The position numbers were made by a program, and so were the translations under genes. Shown here piece by piece: positions 17,805-26,383 of a stretch of DNA of 64,000 nt (position 1 is its first letter; each line of letters opens with the position of its first letter). Source of the stretch: Polaribacter aquimarinus (GTDB lineage Bacteria; Bacteroidota; Bacteroidia; Flavobacteriales; Flavobacteriaceae); contig NZ_QFFG01000007.1 in assembly GCF_003129485.1 (NCBI RefSeq), forward strand, positions 1 to 64,000. Reading direction: 5' to 3'. The notes beneath the pieces were generated by a model. It was not told where the DNA came from and ran no database searches. It was given only the letters and a program-made list of their open reading frames with translations.

Positions 17805-18491
17805 TTAGTCTATGTTAAATGCAATACCAACTCCAGTTCTTAGACCAGACCAGCCTGTTTTTACGTCTTCTCCTGAATTATTTATAAGATGAGCTTCATT
17901 ATTGTCTTTGAATTTTAATTTCCCACCCAAGACCACATCAAACCCAATATTAGCTCTTATAATAAAAAATGATAGTGGATATTCATAATTTAATTGAGCT
18001 CCGATACCAAAATCAAATGATTGAAAATCAATATTATCTTGTTGTATATTAGTTCCAATTTCTGAATAACTATTTAGATTTAAACTAGAATACATACCAA
18101 AACCTTTAAAGCCAATTTTAAAATCTTGTTTTTCTTTATTAAGATTTACATAGTAAATACCACCAAATGTAATTCCATTTAAAGATTCTTCTAATCTAAC
18201 GATACCAGAATAATCTGAATAAGATAGTTTGCCTCCGCTTGAATTATAACTCAAAAATAAAGCAGTGTTTGAATCTAAAATCTCATAACCTAAAGTAAAT
18301 CCAATATTTGCAGGAAAGTCATCTACAGTTTTAACAGGAATTGGGGCAATATCAGTTTTAAATTCTTCTTGAAAATTAGATAAAGAAGTATGCGAAAAAG
18401 TGTTGTAATTTGTTTCAAAAAAGATTTTTCCTTGTTGGGTGAAAACATTTATTGTACAAAAAAGTAATAAGATTATAGTATTTGTTTTCAT
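17805..18491 (-). CDS. Predicted outer-membrane beta-barrel protein, function unknown
   Basis: A 228-residue protein with a signal peptide at about 1-18 (MKTNTIILLLFCTINVFTQQ). The rest is made of short alternating strands with aromatic ends (IGFTLGYEIL, TALFLSYNSSGGKLSYSDYS, ITFGGIYYVNL, FKIGFKGFGMYSS) and ends TGVGIAFNID. This looks like a small 8-to-10-stranded outer-membrane barrel of the OmpW/porin-family kind. It follows a lipoprotein gene with only one base between stop and start, so the two form an operon. No specific family was recognised. Confidence 0.75.
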   Translation of the reverse strand: MKTNTIILLLFCTINVFTQQGKIFFETNYNTFSHTSLSNFQEEFKTDIAPIPVKTVDDFPANIGFTLGYEILDSNTALFLSYNSSGGKLSYSDYSGIVRLEESLNGITFGGIYYVNLNKEKQDFKIGFKGFGMYSSLNLNSYSEIGTNIQQDNIDFQSFDFGIGAQLNYEYPLSFFIIRANIGFDVVLGGKLKFKDNNEAHLINNSGEDVKTGWSGLRTGVGIAFNID

Positions 18492-18492
18492 T

Positions 18493-20322
18493 CTAAAAAA
18501 AATCTTTAATTAAAAATCCATATGGAGAAATTAAATAATTTTTTTCTGCTATATAAAGGTATTTATTATCTAATATTTCAATTTTTTTTTCAATTTTTTG
18601 TCCAGTCTTATAATCATATAAAACAAGAGGTAGGAATCTCCCATAGATTAAAATTTTATCAAGTATATCTATGTAACAAATATTTTTAATATTAGCAAAA
18701 TCTTTATATGATTTTTCATTAAGGGTCAATAAATCTAATTCTCCAACAGTATAACCTCTTGCAAAAAAGATTTTATTTTTTGCAATAGCAAAATCGCTAT
18801 GTAAATTTCTATAATACGGATCTTCATAAATTTTTTGTAATTCTATTCCAGTTTTTTTATAAATTTTATCTTGGATGACCATAAATTGACCATTCATAGA
18901 AATATTAAAATTTTTCAGGTTTTGTTCATATTTTAGTCTTTTTCTTGTAGGGATATCAAATATTTTAACAAAAGAAAAATTACTTAAGTTTTCAATTACA
19001 AATGTGTTTTTCCTAAATCTTACAATATTATTTAGATTAGTGGTCGATATATCAAAATCATTAATGTTATATTCTTCTATAATGTTAAATGAATTCTTAT
19101 CAACTAAAATAGACTTTGAGTTTAAATCTATTATAATATTATTATTGTCATTAAAAGTAAAATCACCGTTTGAATTAGAAGAACGTGTAATGAAAATTTT
19201 GTTTTCTGAAGATAAGGTGTTAATATTTAATTTGTTAATATAAACATTGTTGTTGCTGTCAATTTCTAATGCATAGATTTGATTATTAGGTTTGTTGTAA
19301 GCAATTTTTTTATAATTGTCAGTTTCAAATTTTTGACCTAAATGAAAATCATCTGAGGAACTAATAATTTCTCCATAAGAAAAATTGTTATTATCATTAC
19401 CCATTTGCACAGAATAGGAATAATTCTTACCAAAAACAACTGTTTTATATGGGATGATTTTTTCTTTATTATTATAATCTAAATTATATTGAGTAACATT
19501 ACTGTTAAATCCATTTAGTCTAATAGACATTTTTGTAATATTATTGTAAAGAGGGTAATCAGTCCAATTAATTTTTAAAAAACCTTCGTTACTTAATGTC
19601 GCATATATCTTAAAGGTGTTTGTTACCTTAACTTTTTTTATGTCAGATTCTATTGATTGAAAATCATTTTTAATTTTTGTTCTATAATTAAAGTCAAGTG
19701 AAAGTGCATTTACATCGTTATAAACACCATTTTCAATTGATTCTTTTGTTAAAATAATCTCACGGTATAAAGTACGATTGTTTGATACTAATAATTTTGC
19801 TGATATAGATTCATCTATAAAACTTGTAAGTGAATAAGGTTTAAAATATATATAAATTGTTCCATTAGTATGTTCCACTCTATCTATTTCAAGTTTTAAA
19901 ATAGATTTATCAACAGAAAAGTTAAATTCTTCAATTACCTTATAAGATTCACTTCCACTTATCTCAGCTAAACTGCCAGAGCTTGTTTTAAAAAAATACT
20001 CAACTTTTAAAATATGATTAGTATCTGATAGATTTGAGATGTCTAATAAAAAAGTATCATTAGAGTTTGTAAAACTTTCTACCAATTGATCATCAATAAA
20101 AAAGTTAATTTCATATAATCTATTTTTATTTGATGCTTGATAATTAAATTTAATACCCTTAGATTGCCTTATTGTTTCTCCATCAATAAAGTTTGTTAAA
20201 CTTAAACTAACATTAGGTTTGCTAGTTACAATATCCTTATAATAGTCTTCAGAAAACTCAAAACCGCAAGTAGAAAAGATAATAATTGCCAAAAAAGGCA
20301 ATAGATTAAAAAGCTTTTTCAT
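18493..20322 (-). CDS. Large predicted lipoprotein, function unknown
   Basis: A 609-residue protein. The N-terminus (MKKLFNLLPFLAIIIFSTCG) is a short signal peptide with a plausible lipobox ending at C19, so it is probably a lipoprotein. Residues about 40-240 hold Ig-like or fibronectin-like beta strands (SLTNFIDGETIRQSKGIKFN; ILKVEYFF). The second half, about 330-600, has repeated short strand units reminiscent of a beta-propeller (IYALEIDSNNNVYINKLNI; KIFFARGYTVGELDLLTLN). No enzyme motif is visible. It is immediately followed by an outer-membrane barrel gene, so the pair may form a surface complex. Base composition is among the most AT-rich in the window, which may point to a fast-evolving surface protein. 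Confidence 0.75.
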   Translation of the reverse strand: MKKLFNLLPFLAIIIFSTCGFEFSEDYYKDIVTSKPNVSLSLTNFIDGETIRQSKGIKFNYQASNKNRLYEINFFIDDQLVESFTNSNDTFLLDISNLSDTNHILKVEYFFKTSSGSLAEISGSESYKVIEEFNFSVDKSILKLEIDRVEHTNGTIYIYFKPYSLTSFIDESISAKLLVSNNRTLYREIILTKESIENGVYNDVNALSLDFNYRTKIKNDFQSIESDIKKVKVTNTFKIYATLSNEGFLKINWTDYPLYNNITKMSIRLNGFNSNVTQYNLDYNNKEKIIPYKTVVFGKNYSYSVQMGNDNNNFSYGEIISSSDDFHLGQKFETDNYKKIAYNKPNNQIYALEIDSNNNVYINKLNINTLSSENKIFITRSSNSNGDFTFNDNNNIIIDLNSKSILVDKNSFNIIEEYNINDFDISTTNLNNIVRFRKNTFVIENLSNFSFVKIFDIPTRKRLKYEQNLKNFNISMNGQFMVIQDKIYKKTGIELQKIYEDPYYRNLHSDFAIAKNKIFFARGYTVGELDLLTLNEKSYKDFANIKNICYIDILDKILIYGRFLPLVLYDYKTGQKIEKKIEILDNKYLYIAEKNYLISPYGFLIKDFF

Positions 20323-20338
20323 TAATTCTTTTTTCTTG

Positions 20339-20346
20339 GCAAATAT
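20339..20346 (-). promoter_or_regulatory. -7 promoter box for the lipoprotein/barrel pair
   Basis: On the minus strand this reads TATATTTG, exact TAnnTTTG, 16 bases ahead of the lipoprotein ATG. It lies in the 25-base gap after dnaE, so the pair may be transcribed independently of dnaE. Confidence 0.42.
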
Positions 20347-20347
20347 A

Positions 20348-23300
20348 CTAATTCAATTTATACTGAATCTGCTGACTTTCTAAAGTTGCCAATAGTTCAT
20401 TTGTAATATGAATTTTAGTATTCCTACTTGGTAAACTGACTTCTATTTTTTCTTTTTCGTCCCAAACTGTAAAATTTAGAGACTGTTTACCAGGTGAATT
20501 TTTTAATATGGTTTCTAAGTTTAAAATAGTATTTGCTGTAACTTCTTGTAAAGGAATTTGGATGGTTACTTTTTTACACAATTCGTCCATAATATCATGC
20601 AAGAGTTTCATTTCTGTAAATTTTAATCTTGGCTCACCAGTTACCCCTTCTTTATTTGTCCAACCAGGTTGTATTGTACAACGCACAAATAAGAATGAAT
20701 TTGGTACTAAAAAGTGTTTCATTTTTAGGTAATCTTCACCAAAAATTCGAAACTCATTACTATCTCCATAATCTTCAATTGTAAACATTGCCCAACCTTT
20801 TCCAGCTTTAGAGACTCTATGTTGAACGTCGGTTATAATTCCCGCAAAAGCTAAATTCATACCCACATATTTTGCAAGATCACCTTTAAAATGCTTTAAA
20901 GTTGCGTTGCAAAACTTCAATTCATTTTTAAAATCGTCTAAAGGATGCGCAGAAATATAAATTCCGATAACTTCTTTTTCTTGAGATAATAACTCCATAG
21001 TTCCCCAAGTTTCACATTCAGGAATATCAGGTTCTGGAAATTGAACAGTTGATGCTTCTCCAAACATAGAAACTTGTGCAGAATTTTGGTTTTCTTGATG
21101 TTTGCTACCAAATTTCATAGCGCGTTCTAAAAAGGTCAAACCTTTTTCATCAGTAGCGAAGTATTGAGCTCTATGGGTATCCGTAAAAGAATCAAAAGCA
21201 CCTGCTTTTATCAAGCTATCAAACGATTTTTTATTTGCAGCTCTTAAATCAACACGTTTTGCCAAATCAAAAATGGAAGAATAATTTCCATTTTCTTTTC
21301 GTTCTTTAATAATGGCTCTTACGGCTGCAGCCCCAACTCCTTTTACTGCTGCCATTCCAAAACGAACAGCACCTTCTTTATTTACAGAGAATTTTAAATA
21401 AGATTCATTTAAATCTGGCCCTAAAACTTCTAGTCCCATTCGTTTACATTCTTCCATAAAAAATGAAACTGATTTGATATCATTCATATTATTAGAAAGC
21501 ACAGAAGCCATATACTCTGCAGGATAATGCGCTTTTAAATATGCTGTTTGGTAGGCGATCCACGCATAACAAGTAGAATGCGATTTGTTAAAAGCATAAC
21601 TTGCAAAAGCTTCCCAGTCTTTCCAGATTTTTTCTAATTTATCAGCATCGTGACCATTTGCGGCAGCTTGTTCTATAAATTTTGGTTTCATTTTATCTAA
21701 AACCGCAATTTGCTTTTTACCCATTGCTTTACGTAAAACATCGGCTTCACCTTTGGTAAAATCTGCCAACTTTTGCGAGAGTAACATTACCTGCTCTTGG
21801 TAAACTGTAATTCCGTAAGTTTCTGCTAAATACTCTTCCATTGCTGGTAAATCGTATTCAATATCTTCTGTTCCGTGTTTTCTGTTGATAAAACTCGGAA
21901 TGTATTCCATAGGTCCAGGTCTGTACAATGCATTCATTGCAATTAAATCTGCAAAAACCGTTGGTTTTAGAGAACGCATATGTTTTTGCATTCCTGGAGA
22001 TTCATATTGAAAAATACCCACTGTTTCTCCTCTTTGGAATAACTCATATGTTTTTACATCATCTAAAGGAAAATTCTCTGGGTCTAAGGTTATATTGTGT
22101 CGTGCTTTTACAATTTTAACAGTGTCTTTAATTAAGGTTAAGGTTTTTAATCCTAAGAAATCCATTTTTAACAATCCTGCAGATTCTACAACAGAGTTGT
22201 CAAACTGAGTCACGTACATATCAGAATCCTTTGCCAAAGCAACAGGAACGTAATTGGTGATATCCCCAGGAGTAATGATAACTCCACAGGCGTGAATACC
22301 AGTGTTCCTAACAGAACCTTCTAAAATAGTAGCTTTATTAATGGTTTCTGAAGTCAAGTCTGTTCCATTAGCCATTGTTTGCAGCTCCTCAACCATTACT
22401 TTTTCTTCCGCTCGTAAACCTGCAATCTTACCTTTGCTTTTAGGATCATCACCAAAGATATTTTTCAGTTTTACCCCAGGAATTAATTTCGCAATTCTAT
22501 CAGCTTCAAAAAGTGGTAAATCTAAAACTCTTGCAGTATCTCTAATGGATGATTTTGCGGCCATTGTTCCGTAAGTAATGATTTGCGCAACTTGATTCGC
22601 ACCATATTTATCAATTACATAATCCATAACTCGACCACGACCTTCATCATCAAAATCGATGTCGATATCTGGCATAGAAACTCTTTCAGGATTTAAGAAA
22701 CGCTCAAAAAGTAAATCGTATTTAATAGGGTCAATATTGGTAATCCAAAGACAGTAAGCAACTACAGAACCTGCTGCAGAACCACGACCGGGACCCACTG
22801 CAACATCCATATTTCTAGCTTCTCTGATAAAATCTTCTACAATTAAGAAGTAACCAGGATATCCTGTTTTTTCAATTACTTCTAATTCAAAATCAAGTCT
22901 TTCCTTTATAGATTCAGTGATTTCTCCGTAGCGTTTTTTAGCACCTTCATAAGTTAAATGACGTAAGAAATTGTTTTCTCCTCTTTTTCCTCCATCTTCT
23001 TCATCTTTTGGGTCTTTAAATTCATCAGGTATATCAAAAGCAGGTAATAAAACATCTCTTGCTAAAGTGAAAATCTCAATTTTATCTACAATTTCTTGAA
23101 TGTTGATGATGGCTTCAGGCAAATCAGCAAATATGGTTTTCATTTCATCTGAAGATTTGAAATAATATTCCTCATTGGGTAAACCATATCGATATCCACG
23201 CCCTTTTCCTTTTGGTGTGGCTTGTTTTTCACCATCTTTTACACAGAGTAAAATATCGTGAGCATTAGCATCTTTTTTCTCTAAATAAAATGTGTTATTT

Positions 23301-24685
23301 GTAGCAACGATTTTAATATCGTGCTTTTTTGAAAATTTTAATAAAGTTTCATTTACAATAGTTTCATCTTGTTGATTGTGACGCATCAACTCAATGTAAA
23401 AATCATCTTGAAATTCCTCTTTCCACCATAACAACGCTTCTTCTGCTTGTTTTTCTCCAAGATTTAAAATTTTGCTTGGTACTTCACCATATAAATTACC
23501 CGTTAGAACGATAATGTCTTCCTTGTATTTTTTGATGACTTCTTTGTCAATTCTGGGTACATAATAGAAACCGTCAACAAAAGCAATCGAAGACATTTTT
23601 GCTAAATTGTGATATCCTTTTTTGTTTTTTGCCAATAAAACTACTTGATAACCATTGTCTTTTTGAGACTTATTGGTATGATCTTCACAAACATTAAATT
23701 CGCAACCAATAATTGGTTTTATTGGTGTTTCAGCATTTTTATTATGATTTAAAACGGCACTTACAAAATGGAACGAAGCCATCATATTTGCAGTATCTGT
23801 CATTGCCACAGCAGGCATATTATCTTTAGCTGCAGCTTTTACAATATTGCCAATTTGCATTGTAGATTGTAAAACAGAGAATTGAGTATGATTGTGTAAA
23901 TGAGCAAATTTTACATCTTTTAATTCAGCTAAACCTTCAGAAGTTGATTTGGTTTCTTGTACGTCTTTTAATTTATCTAGACGTTTACGAATTTTATCAC
24001 TTTCTTTTTTTAGGTTGATGTGTTTTAAACCAATTACCTGAATTGGTTTTGGGTTAGCTTCTGAGAAATTTTTAAAATAATCAGCATCAACATCTAATTC
24101 TTCTTTGGTAAATTCTCTTAATCTGATTAACTCTAAAAAACAACGTGTTGTTGCCTCGACATCTGCAGTTGCATTATGGGCTTCACCAAAGCCAACACCA
24201 AAAAGATGATTGTGTAACTCTGTTAAAGTGGGTAGTTTAAACTTTCCTCCACGACCTCCAGGAATTTGACATAATAAAGCTGTTTTTTCCGTACAAGTGT
24301 CTAAAAGTGGGAGAGAGGTCAAGTTGTTTTCTACACCTAATCTATGGAATTCACATCCCATAATATTAATATCGAAACCAACATTTTGACCCACTATAAA
24401 TTTAGTTTTTTTAAGTGCTTCATTAAACAACTCCAAACCTTTGTTTAAAGCAATTCCTTGTTCTTGGGCTAATTCTGTAGAAATTCCGTGAATTCTTTCT
24501 GCGTCAAAAGGAATGTTAAATCCATCTGGTTGAATTAGAAAATCGTTATGTTCTAAAACAGTACCCATTTCATCATGCAATTGCCACGCAATCTGAATAC
24601 ACCTTGGCCAGTTGTCAGTATCTGTTATTGGTGCATTCCAGCTTTTGGGTAAACCTGTAGTTTCTGTATCGAAAATTAAGTACAT
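20348..24685 (-). CDS. dnaE: DNA polymerase III alpha subunit with fused N-terminal DEDDh exonuclease
   Basis: A 1445-residue replicative polymerase subunit. Residues 1-195 are a DnaQ-like proofreading exonuclease: FDTETTG (5-11), VGQNVGFDINIMG near 137-149, and HNATADVEATTRCF near 175. The PHP domain starts near residue 257 (FAHLHNHTQFSVL) but its second motif reads TDTANM in place of the metal-binding TDHGN form, so PHP nuclease activity is probably lost. The C-family polymerase core has PDIDIDFDDEGRGRVMDYV with the catalytic aspartates, then the fingers, the tandem HhH region and an OB fold (AFAGIITDVQHRVS) near the end. Fusion of proofreading activity to DnaE is characteristic of this lineage. 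It is on its own, with a 526-base gene-free region upstream. Confidence 0.96.
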   Translation of the reverse strand: MYLIFDTETTGLPKSWNAPITDTDNWPRCIQIAWQLHDEMGTVLEHNDFLIQPDGFNIPFDAERIHGISTELAQEQGIALNKGLELFNEALKKTKFIVGQNVGFDINIMGCEFHRLGVENNLTSLPLLDTCTEKTALLCQIPGGRGGKFKLPTLTELHNHLFGVGFGEAHNATADVEATTRCFLELIRLREFTKEELDVDADYFKNFSEANPKPIQVIGLKHINLKKESDKIRKRLDKLKDVQETKSTSEGLAELKDVKFAHLHNHTQFSVLQSTMQIGNIVKAAAKDNMPAVAMTDTANMMASFHFVSAVLNHNKNAETPIKPIIGCEFNVCEDHTNKSQKDNGYQVVLLAKNKKGYHNLAKMSSIAFVDGFYYVPRIDKEVIKKYKEDIIVLTGNLYGEVPSKILNLGEKQAEEALLWWKEEFQDDFYIELMRHNQQDETIVNETLLKFSKKHDIKIVATNNTFYLEKKDANAHDILLCVKDGEKQATPKGKGRGYRYGLPNEEYYFKSSDEMKTIFADLPEAIINIQEIVDKIEIFTLARDVLLPAFDIPDEFKDPKDEEDGGKRGENNFLRHLTYEGAKKRYGEITESIKERLDFELEVIEKTGYPGYFLIVEDFIREARNMDVAVGPGRGSAAGSVVAYCLWITNIDPIKYDLLFERFLNPERVSMPDIDIDFDDEGRGRVMDYVIDKYGANQVAQIITYGTMAAKSSIRDTARVLDLPLFEADRIAKLIPGVKLKNIFGDDPKSKGKIAGLRAEEKVMVEELQTMANGTDLTSETINKATILEGSVRNTGIHACGVIITPGDITNYVPVALAKDSDMYVTQFDNSVVESAGLLKMDFLGLKTLTLIKDTVKIVKARHNITLDPENFPLDDVKTYELFQRGETVGIFQYESPGMQKHMRSLKPTVFADLIAMNALYRPGPMEYIPSFINRKHGTEDIEYDLPAMEEYLAETYGITVYQEQVMLLSQKLADFTKGEADVLRKAMGKKQIAVLDKMKPKFIEQAAANGHDADKLEKIWKDWEAFASYAFNKSHSTCYAWIAYQTAYLKAHYPAEYMASVLSNNMNDIKSVSFFMEECKRMGLEVLGPDLNESYLKFSVNKEGAVRFGMAAVKGVGAAAVRAIIKERKENGNYSSIFDLAKRVDLRAANKKSFDSLIKAGAFDSFTDTHRAQYFATDEKGLTFLERAMKFGSKHQENQNSAQVSMFGEASTVQFPEPDIPECETWGTMELLSQEKEVIGIYISAHPLDDFKNELKFCNATLKHFKGDLAKYVGMNLAFAGIITDVQHRVSKAGKGWAMFTIEDYGDSNEFRIFGEDYLKMKHFLVPNSFLFVRCTIQPGWTNKEGVTGEPRLKFTEMKLLHDIMDELCKKVTIQIPLQEVTANTILNLETILKNSPGKQSLNFTVWDEKEKIEVSLPSRNTKIHITNELLATLESQQIQYKLN

Positions 24686-24792
24686 AAATGGGTGTAAATG
24701 TTGAAGTGTTTATTATTCAAACGTGTTGTAAAAATACTTTTTTTTGATGAACTTTTCTATGGAAGTTATTAACTGAATGTTGACTTTTTTTA

Positions 24793-24856
24793 GTTTCAGA
24801 GTTTCAGAGTTTCAGAGTTTCAGAGTTTCAGAGTTTCAGAGTTATAGAGTTTTAGA
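24793..24856. repeat. Tandem repeat, 8-base unit GTTTCAGA
   Basis: Six perfect copies of GTTTCAGA run from 24793 to 24840, followed by two degenerate copies (GTTATAGA and GTTTTAGA) to 24856. The unit is not a multiple of three and there is no ORF across it. Such arrays change length by strand slippage. Confidence 0.97.
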
Positions 24857-24900
24857 GTATGAAGTAGGAAGATTGAAGTATGAAGTTTTTTTATTTTTGC

Positions 24901-25012
24901 TAACTGCTAACTGCTAACTGCTAACTGCTAACTGCTAACTGCTAACTGCTAACTGCTAACTGCTAACTGCTAATTGCTAACTGCTAACTGCTAATTGCTA
25001 ACTGCTAACTGC
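24901..25012. repeat. Tandem repeat, 7-base unit TAACTGC
   Basis: Sixteen units of TAACTGC fill 112 bases exactly. Units 11 and 14 carry the same C-to-T change (TAATTGC), which shows duplication of a three-unit block after the mutation. The array ends at GCGTTAGGG. No unit of this sequence was noticed elsewhere in the window. Confidence 0.97.
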
Positions 25013-25134
25013 GTTAGGGATTGAATGGTTTGTTTGAGCTCTTTTTGAAGAATGAAAAAAAGCGAGTAATGAAAGCCCGTTAAAACGCCATAAAAAATAT
25101 TGAAAAAGAGTGTTTTAGATTGAAAAAGGTTTTG

Positions 25135-25142
25135 TATTTTTG
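25135..25142 (+). promoter_or_regulatory. -7 promoter box for rpsP
   Basis: TATTTTTG is an exact TAnnTTTG match. A TGTTTT run at 25111-25116 lies 18 bases upstream and may serve as -33. Transcription would begin near 25147-25149, giving a leader of about 63 bases that starts right at the first hairpin. Confidence 0.6.
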
Positions 25143-25148
25143 CGCCCA

Positions 25149-25195
25149 CTTATCACGAGATGATAAGATTTTTAATAACCAAGGTCGAGAACCTT
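25149..25195 (+). promoter_or_regulatory. rpsP leader: two hairpins with the same CGAGA loop
   Basis: Hairpin 1 is CTTATCA (25149-25155) paired with TGATAAG (25161-25167), loop CGAGA. Hairpin 2 is AAGGT (25181-25185) paired with ACCTT (25191-25195), again with loop CGAGA. The stems differ but the loops are identical, as expected for a protein-binding element present twice. Ribosomal protein genes often carry such autoregulatory leaders. That S16 is the ligand is inference; a comparison with known S16 leader families would settle it. Confidence 0.55.
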
Positions 25196-25211
25196 AAAAA
25201 ATTAACAAATT

Positions 25212-25748
25212 ATGTCTGTAAAAATCAGATTACAAAGACACGGTAAAAAAGGGAAACCATTCTATTGGATTGTTGCCGCTGATGCACGTGCAAAAAGAGA
25301 CGGTCGTTATTTAGAAAAAATAGGAACGTACAACCCAAATGTTAACCCTGCAGTTATTGATTTAGATGTTGATAAAGCTGTAGAATGGTTGCAAAATGGT
25401 GCACAACCTACTGATACGGCTAAAAATATCTTATCTTATAAAGGTGCTTTATTAAAGAATCATTTAGCTGGTGGTGTACGTAAAGGAGCTTTAACTCAAG
25501 AACAAGCAGATGCAAAATTTGCGGCTTGGTTAGAAGAAAAAGCAGGTAAAGTATCTACTAAAGAAGAAAAATTAGCAAAAGCTGATGCAGAAGCTAAAGC
25601 AAAAGCTTTAGAGGCTGAAAAAGCGGTTAACGAAGCAAGAATTGAAGCAGCTAAACCAGTTGTAGAAGAGGTTGCTGAAGAAGCTACAGAAGAAGTTGAA
25701 GCAGCAGCTGAAACTATTGATGAAGCAGCAGAAAAAGCAGCTGAATAA
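25212..25748 (+). CDS. rpsP: 30S ribosomal protein S16 with long Ala/Glu-rich C-terminal tail
   Basis: Residues 1-80 are ribosomal protein bS16 (VKIRLQRHGKKGKPFYWIVA at 3-22, then RDGRYLEKIGTYNPN), a primary rRNA-binding protein of the small subunit. The protein has 178 residues, about twice the usual 80-90. The extra C-terminal 95 residues are rich in Ala, Glu and Lys (KADAEAKAKALEAEKAVNEA; EEVAEEATEEVEAAAETIDE) and probably form a charged helix or remain disordered; such a tail is common in Flavobacteriia. The ATG start follows an AT-rich site. rimM follows after 19 bases, as in many bacteria, and a structured leader lies upstream. Confidence 0.97.
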   Translation: MSVKIRLQRHGKKGKPFYWIVAADARAKRDGRYLEKIGTYNPNVNPAVIDLDVDKAVEWLQNGAQPTDTAKNILSYKGALLKNHLAGGVRKGALTQEQADAKFAAWLEEKAGKVSTKEEKLAKADAEAKAKALEAEKAVNEARIEAAKPVVEEVAEEATEEVEAAAETIDEAAEKAAE

Positions 25749-25767
25749 ATTATAACTTTATTCGATT

Positions 25768-26292
25768 ATGCGTAAAGAAGATTGTTTTTATTTAGGCAAA
25801 ATCGTAACGAAATATAGTTTTAAGGGTGAGGTAGTTATCAAATTAGATACTGACGAGCCTGAGTTGTATAAAAATATGGAATCAGTTTATGTCGAATTTG
25901 GCAGTAATCTGGTTCCATTTTTTATTGAAAAAAGTTCACTTCATAAAGGAAATCAATTAAGAGTTCAGTTTGAAGATGTCTATTCTGAAGAGGAAGCAGA
26001 TTCAATACTAAAATCTAATATATACTTGCCTTTAGATTTACTGCCAAAACTAGAAGGAGATAAATTTTATTTTCATGAAGTAATTGGTTTTACTGTTGTT
26101 GATGTTAATTTTGGTGAAGTTGGAGCAATTGTTCATATAAATGATAAAGCTGCTCAACCACTTTTTGAAATTGATAGAGAAGGTAAAGAAATCTTTATCC
26201 CAATGATAGATGATTTTATCAAAAAAGTGGATAGAAAAAATAAACAAATATACGTTGAAACCCCAGAAGGGTTGATAGAGTTGTATTTATAA
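25768..26292 (+). CDS. rimM: Ribosome maturation factor RimM
   Basis: A 174-residue protein of the normal RimM length. The N-terminal beta-barrel domain (residues 8-85, FYLGKIVTKYSFKGEVVIKL, PLFIEKSSLHKGN region) and the PRC-barrel domain (about 98-172, FYFHEVIGFTVVDVNFGEVG and EIFIPMIDDFIKKVD) are both present. RimM binds ribosomal protein S19 and assists maturation of the 30S head and 16S rRNA. It lies 19 bases after rpsP, forming the conserved rpsP-rimM unit. Its TAA stop directly abuts the first base of the tRNA-Ser gene, so the message probably continues into the tRNA and is released by processing. Confidence 0.96.
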   Translation: MRKEDCFYLGKIVTKYSFKGEVVIKLDTDEPELYKNMESVYVEFGSNLVPFFIEKSSLHKGNQLRVQFEDVYSEEEADSILKSNIYLPLDLLPKLEGDKFYFHEVIGFTVVDVNFGEVGAIVHINDKAAQPLFEIDREGKEIFIPMIDDFIKKVDRKNKQIYVETPEGLIELYL

Positions 26293-26379
26293 AGAAAGGT
26301 GTCTGAGTGGTCGAAAGAGCTACCCTGGAAAGGTAGTATACTGGCAACGGTATCGAGGGTTCGAATCCCTTCCTTTCTG
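26293..26379 (+). tRNA. tRNA-Ser (anticodon GGA)
   Basis: An 87-base class II tRNA. The acceptor stem AGAAAGG (26293-26299) pairs with CCTTTCT (26372-26378), followed by discriminator G at 26379. The D arm contains GAGTGGTCGAAAGAG, the anticodon stem CTACC/GGTAG (26320-26324, 26332-26336) holds GGA at 26327-26329, a long variable arm follows, and the T arm is GAGGGTTCGAATCCCTT. CCA is not encoded. It reads UCC and UCU serine codons. There is no base between the rimM stop and the tRNA, so the tRNA probably shares the rpsP-rimM transcript. Confidence 0.97.
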
Positions 26380-26383
26380 CAAA

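Larger units (their letters stand above)
24686..25211. other. Gene-free interval between dnaE and rpsP
   Basis: This 526-base interval separates the divergent dnaE and rpsP genes. It holds no credible ORF. From left to right it contains the dnaE upstream region, an 8-base tandem repeat array, a purine-rich link (AAGTAGGAAGATTGAAG), a 7-base tandem repeat array, an unremarkable stretch (25013-25110), and the rpsP promoter and leader hairpins. No -7 box for dnaE matching the consensus exactly was found. Confidence 0.85.

Noticed and set aside
24793..25012. CRISPR array
   Set aside because: The repeats are 7 or 8 bases long and directly adjacent, with no spacers and no cas genes nearby.
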